From Rikenellaceae bacterium (GTDB taxonomy: Bacteria > Bacteroidota > Bacteroidia > Bacteroidales > Rikenellaceae): 34,947 nt of DNA. The notes under the pieces were generated by a model. The model saw only the letters and a program-made list of their open reading frames with translations, was not told the origin of the DNA and ran no database searches. Made by a program: the position numbers and the translations under genes. Shown here in pieces: positions 32,314 through 34,947 of the stretch. How positions within the stretch are numbered: the first letter of the stretch is position 1; each line of letters begins with the position of its first letter. The DNA is taken from assembly GCA_015060115.1 (NCBI GenBank), contig SUZB01000023.1:1-34947 (forward strand). The letters run 5' to 3'.

Positions 32314-34014
32314 ATGAAGATTTTTGAGCGCATCAACGATATAATACACAATACTCTGTTGCGTGTAGATAACCTCAGTGGCTCGCGCCTATACCTTGCG
32401 CGTAGCTACCGCCTGCTCTACTATACGGTGCGTGGCGTAAACCTCCACCGTACCTTTGTCGAGAGCGCTGCGCTAACGCTCTATACGATGTTTGCGCTGG
32501 TGCCTCTGTTGGCGCTCGTTCTGCTTATCCTCGGTCGTTTGGGGTCGTTGCAACCCGCTATCGACTCGCTATATGTTGCCTTTGCCGAGTGGTCATCGTT
32601 GTTGGACAAGGTGCTGGATACCGCCCGTGCCGCTGCCGACAACCTCCCCAATGGCATCTTCGCAATTATCGGTATAGGTACCCTGCTTTGGGCAATCTTC
32701 GCTGTCTTCCGCTCAGTCGAGGAGTCGTTTAACCATATATGGGGCATCCGCCGTACTCGCCGTTTTTGGAAGCGTTATCTTGCCTACCTCGTTATCGCCA
32801 TTGTGGTGCCGGCGTTGTGGGGCTTGGCGACATCGTTTACCCTCGATTTATTCCGCTTTATCGGTCTTTCGGGTGGTATGAGTGTCGCTGTCGAGCGCCT
32901 TATATCGGTGGCTATCACCTCGTTGGGCGCTACGCTGCTATATAAGTATCTGCCCTATACTCCCGTTGCGTGGCGTAATGCGTGGCGTTCGGGCATCATT
33001 GCGGGTGTTCTCCTGATGCTCTGGCAGTGGGGCTATGTCTATGTGCAGGGCTATATGACATCGTACAATACTATTTATGGTAGCTTTGCTGCTATCCCGC
33101 TCTTTATCATATGGTTGCAATGGTCGTGGAATATTATCCTGTTTGGCTGTGAGCTCTCGTTCGTATGGCAAAACTCGTTGCGCTACGAACTTATCGACCG
33201 CCGTCGTCTGCGCCCCACACATCGTGGTGGCGAGCGGGAGCGTGTTGTGGTCATTGGCTCAGGAAATGTTGCCGAGTGCTTCGCTATCGCCTTGGCCCAG
33301 AACGAGGCCATCGACCTTAGGCAGGTATATGCCCGTAACCCCTTGCGTGGCAGGGCTGTGGCTACGGCTGCCGCAACATCGTGGACCGATAACCCTGAGG
33401 AGTTAGCCGAGGCTGACATCTATATCATTGCCGTAAGTGATAAGGCTGTCGAGAGCGTTGCATCGTCACTGAAATTCCCCGATGATGCCGTTGTGGTGCA
33501 TACCGCGGGCAGTGTCCCTATGAGTGCTATTCGTGGCCGTGAGGGTCGCCGAGGCATACTCTACGCCTTGCAGAGCTTTAGTGCCGGCAGACATATCTCG
33601 CTCGGCGATGTGCCTATCTTTGTTGAGGCCGACAACGACGAGGTGCGCGATATGCTCCTCTCGTTTGCCCGCAAGCTATCCACGGAGGTCGACTATGCAG
33701 ACTCGGAGCGTAGGCGCACCATCCACCTTGCAGGTGTCTTTGTCAATAACTTCGCCAACCACCTCTTTGCCCTCGGCGCCGATATTGTCGAGGAGGAGGG
33801 TATGCGCTACGATATTTTGAAGCCTCTAATCCGCGAGACCGCCGATAAGGCGACCTCGGTAGATGAGCCCGAAAAGGTGCAGACAGGCCCTGCAGTGCGT
33901 GGCGATAGGGCGGTTACGGATAAGCATATAGCGATGCTCCAGAAGAGTGAGCGTAGACAGAATATTTACAAAGAGATAACTAATAGTATATGGGAAACTT
34001 CAAAGAAGATATAG
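32314..34014 (+). CDS. Fusion of YihY/BrkB-type membrane protein with Rossmann-DUF2520 domain
   Basis: The protein has 566 residues. Residues 1-300 match YihY/BrkB (formerly labelled RNase BN), with six membrane segments near 50-75, 115-135, 155-180, 195-212, 225-245 and 255-285 and the conserved YGSFAAIPLFIIWLQWSW. At about residue 303 (nt 33220) it changes to a cytoplasmic Rossmann domain: VVVIGSGNVAECF (311-323), then a DUF2520 tail with LAGVFVNNFANHLFALG. YihY proteins of this phylum usually end with their own soluble domain; here it is replaced. DUF2520 proteins usually come from a separate gene next to a KdsC-like phosphatase, as is the next gene here. No frameshift is seen. Confidence 0.85.
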   Translation: MKIFERINDIIHNTLLRVDNLSGSRLYLARSYRLLYYTVRGVNLHRTFVESAALTLYTMFALVPLLALVLLILGRLGSLQPAIDSLYVAFAEWSSLLDKVLDTARAAADNLPNGIFAIIGIGTLLWAIFAVFRSVEESFNHIWGIRRTRRFWKRYLAYLVIAIVVPALWGLATSFTLDLFRFIGLSGGMSVAVERLISVAITSLGATLLYKYLPYTPVAWRNAWRSGIIAGVLLMLWQWGYVYVQGYMTSYNTIYGSFAAIPLFIIWLQWSWNIILFGCELSFVWQNSLRYELIDRRRLRPTHRGGERERVVVIGSGNVAECFAIALAQNEAIDLRQVYARNPLRGRAVATAAATSWTDNPEELAEADIYIIAVSDKAVESVASSLKFPDDAVVVHTAGSVPMSAIRGREGRRGILYALQSFSAGRHISLGDVPIFVEADNDEVRDMLLSFARKLSTEVDYADSERRRTIHLAGVFVNNFANHLFALGADIVEEEGMRYDILKPLIRETADKATSVDEPEKVQTGPAVRGDRAVTDKHIAMLQKSERRQNIYKEITNSIWETSKKI

Positions 34015-34559
34015 CGCTTGTCGAGGCTATTGTCCTCGATGTTGATGGTGTGATGACCGATGGTGGCATTATCCCCACCCCCGATGGCGATTTTATCCGC
34101 CGCTACGATGCCAAAGATGGCTATGCCATAGCCTCGGCACTGCGCGAGGGCCTCAAGGTCTTTGTAATATCGGGTGGCCGAGGTCGTATGTTGGAGAACC
34201 GCCTTACGATGCTTGGCGTAACACGAATGTATCTCAACTGTATGGATAAGGTGGCGACAATCAATGAGATAATCGCCGAGTATGGCTTTACCACGGAGCA
34301 ACTTCTCTATATGGGTGATGATATTCCCGACCTTGAGTGTATGCGCCTTGTGGGTGTCCCCGTATGCCCTGCCGATGCCGTAATGGAGGTTATCGAGGCC
34401 TCACGCTATGTCTCGGAGTTCAATGGTGGCCACGGTGCTGTGCGAGATATTGTAGAGCAGGTAATGCGCTCCAAGGGTATTTGGGCGAAGAACCTTAAGG
34501 GCGTCCTCGGAATTTCTTGTGATAGCGGCGCTCCTGCGACGCTTCAGTCAAAAGTCTGA
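33990..34559 (+). CDS. KdsC-like HAD-family phosphatase with extended C-terminus
   Basis: The protein has 189 residues. VLDVDGVMTDGG (15-26) is HAD motif I with Asp17 and Asp19. ISGGRG near 60-65 is motif II, and MGDDIPDLECM near 107-117 motif III-IV. This is the KDO 8-phosphate phosphatase-like group, about 165-175 residues long. The final 18 residues (GISCDSGAPATLQSKV) are extra and are encoded by the left arm of the structured repeat at 34511-34636. The start overlaps the YihY-DUF2520 stop by 25 bases. Activity on KDO 8-phosphate is likely but not certain. Confidence 0.85.
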   Translation: MGNFKEDIALVEAIVLDVDGVMTDGGIIPTPDGDFIRRYDAKDGYAIASALREGLKVFVISGGRGRMLENRLTMLGVTRMYLNCMDKVATINEIIAEYGFTTEQLLYMGDDIPDLECMRLVGVPVCPADAVMEVIEASRYVSEFNGGHGAVRDIVEQVMRSKGIWAKNLKGVLGISCDSGAPATLQSKV

Positions 34560-34636
34560 ATGGGAAATACACACGGTATGTCCCATCCAGACTTTCTCCT
34601 ATCAGCGCCACATTAGCACCACTCTGACAAGAAATT
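34511..34636. repeat. Long imperfect hairpin element overlapping the kdsC-like gene end
   Basis: Outer arms AATTTCTTGT (34511-34520) and ACAAGAAATT (34627-34636) are a perfect 10-bp match. Inside, GGCGCT (34527-34532) pairs with AGCGCC (34604-34609). AAAGTCTG (34551-34558) pairs with CAGACTTT (34588-34595), extended by ATGGGA/TCCCAT and a final ATAC/GTAT. A second hairpin, CACTCTG/CAGAGTG (34620-34645), overlaps its right end. It resembles a MITE-like element or a structured RNA. It overlaps 49 bases of the phosphatase gene, including its stop. Confidence 0.65.
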
Positions 34637-34717
34637 GGCAGAGTGCTGACTGGATGCAAGTCTATTAGTGAGTTTAAGGAGTGTAGTGAGGTTAGGGATA
34701 AATGTTGGTAGTGCTCT

Positions 34718-34762
34718 TCCCTAACTTCTCTAAATTCTCTAACCTCCCTAACCTCTCTTTAT
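34718..34762. repeat. Nonamer tandem array, TCTCTAACC type
   Basis: Five consecutive 9-bp units are seen: TCCCTAACT, TCTCTAAAT, TCTCTAACC, TCCCTAACC and TCTCTTTAT. They lie between the phosphatase and the terminator at the right edge. Period and setting match the arrays near 14024 and 16693, though the unit differs. Confidence 0.7.
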
Positions 34763-34815
34763 TAACGCGCCCCTTTTACCCCTCAGACCCCTTTTGCCCC
34801 TTGGGGCGTCAGCCC

Positions 34816-34832
34816 GCAGGCGAAACGCCTGC
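34816..34832. repeat. GC-rich perfect hairpin
   Basis: GCAGGCG (34816-34822) and CGCCTGC (34826-34832) pair perfectly around AAA. There is no T-tract on either strand, so it is not a standard terminator. It may pause transcripts from the plus-strand operon. Confidence 0.55.
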
Positions 34833-34835
34833 CCT

Positions 34836-34870
34836 CTAACAACTAAAAACTAACGACTAACAACTAAGAA
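34836..34870. repeat. Heptamer tandem array, CTAACAA type
   Basis: Five 7-bp units are seen: CTAACAA, CTAAAAA, CTAACGA, CTAACAA and CTAAGAA. The same type occurs at 16733-16767. Both arrays lie just downstream of the 3' end of a minus-strand gene. Confidence 0.75.
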
Positions 34871-34914
34871 AAAAGAGGCTGACTAAAAAGTCCGTAAGGA
34901 CTATAGTCAGCCTC
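34868..34914 (-). terminator. Intrinsic terminator of a minus-strand gene beyond the window
   Basis: Perfect arms GAGGCTGACT (34875-34884) and AGTCAGCCTC (34905-34914) enclose a second stem, AGTCC and GGACT. On the minus strand a T-tract follows directly (complement of the A-run before 34875). The gene it serves lies to the right. A minus-strand TAA at 34923-34925 with an open frame to the edge may be its stop, but only about 22 bases are visible. Confidence 0.8.
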
Positions 34915-34947
34915 AGTTGTGTTTAATTGCGAGTAAATTTGCTCAAA

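Larger units (their letters stand above)
34637..34867. other. Intergenic region with small repeats, no gene
   Basis: No open frame with coding character is present. It contains an inverted pair GTTAGGGA (34691-34698) and TCCCTAAC (34718-34725). It also holds a nonamer array at 34718-34762, GCCCCTTGGGGC near 34796-34807, the hairpin at 34816-34832 and a heptamer array from 34836. Confidence 0.6.

Noticed and set aside
34545..34600. FMN riboswitch-like string: the minus strand reads AAAGTCTGGATGGGA, identical to the conserved 3' end of RFN elements
   Set aside because: The 5' half of the aptamer (GGGCAGGGTGAAATTCCC-type and ACCGGCGGT-type strings) is absent in the expected 150 bases on either strand. 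No riboflavin gene lies downstream, and the match is explained by the local hairpin.
34923..34947. Partial minus-strand coding region at the right edge
   Set aside because: A TAA and a few open codons fit the terminator next to it, but about 22 bases are too little to support a gene call.

Overview
The window reads as a chromosomal segment of a Bacteroidales bacterium, most like Alistipes or another Rikenellaceae member. Three things point there. Promoters fit the Bacteroidota pattern (TTTG, about 19 nt, TAnnTTTG), with clear -7 elements at 13789, 23537 and 27031. The gene content is typical of the phylum: a DUF4296 lipoprotein, a Big_5-type Ig-like lipoprotein, an outer-membrane barrel protein, WbqC, and a DUF2520 / KdsC-like pair. 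Shine-Dalgarno sequences are weak or absent. The genus is an inference.

Layout. Positions 1-110 hold the 3' end of a 5S rRNA gene and its terminator, the end of an rRNA operon. It is followed by an inverted, decayed copy of the same 5S tail (280-375) and about 580 bp of A+T-rich non-coding DNA. A lone AraC-type regulator (+) comes next. From 13746 down to 1592 a tightly packed block of twelve minus-strand genes runs from one good promoter: flippase, DNA polymerase III delta', FolK, two lipoproteins, a barrel protein, RbfA, a LolC/E-type permease, a DUF4296 lipoprotein, an amidohydrolase, a vWA protein and a pseudokinase-like WG-repeat protein.

Positions 13950-21141 are accessory. They hold a truncated metallophosphoesterase, a PD-(D/E)XK nuclease of the PGN_0703 type, a WYL regulator with an unrecognised C-terminal extension, a class III aminotransferase, and a complete DpnII-type (GATC) restriction-modification operon. 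That operon encodes Dam-type and DpnA-type methyltransferases, the endonuclease and an extra unidentified 174-residue protein. The nuclease and restriction-modification genes are visibly A+T-richer than their neighbours, which suggests horizontal acquisition. The restriction-modification genes sit in line between trmH and the aminotransferase with no terminator on either side.

Positions 21198-27963 return to core genes: trmH, rsgA and cvpA (minus), a GH2-family protein that has lost both expected catalytic glutamates (plus), wbqC and prmA (minus), and a XerD-type recombinase (plus). prmA and xerD diverge from one palindromic promoter. Positions 27975-34559 form a plus-strand run: alpha/beta hydrolase, MBL-fold hydrolase, ComEC core, THUMP-like methyltransferase, a YihY-DUF2520 fusion and a KdsC-like phosphatase. 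The right edge carries a long structured repeat, short-period tandem arrays and the terminator of a minus-strand gene lying outside the window.

The points most worth following up are: the pseudokinase/vWA pair; the nuclease-WYL cassette with its likely operator; the extra gene inside the GATC restriction-modification operon; the inactivated GH2 scaffold; the YihY-DUF2520 fusion; and a family of 7-9-bp-period arrays at gene 3' ends.
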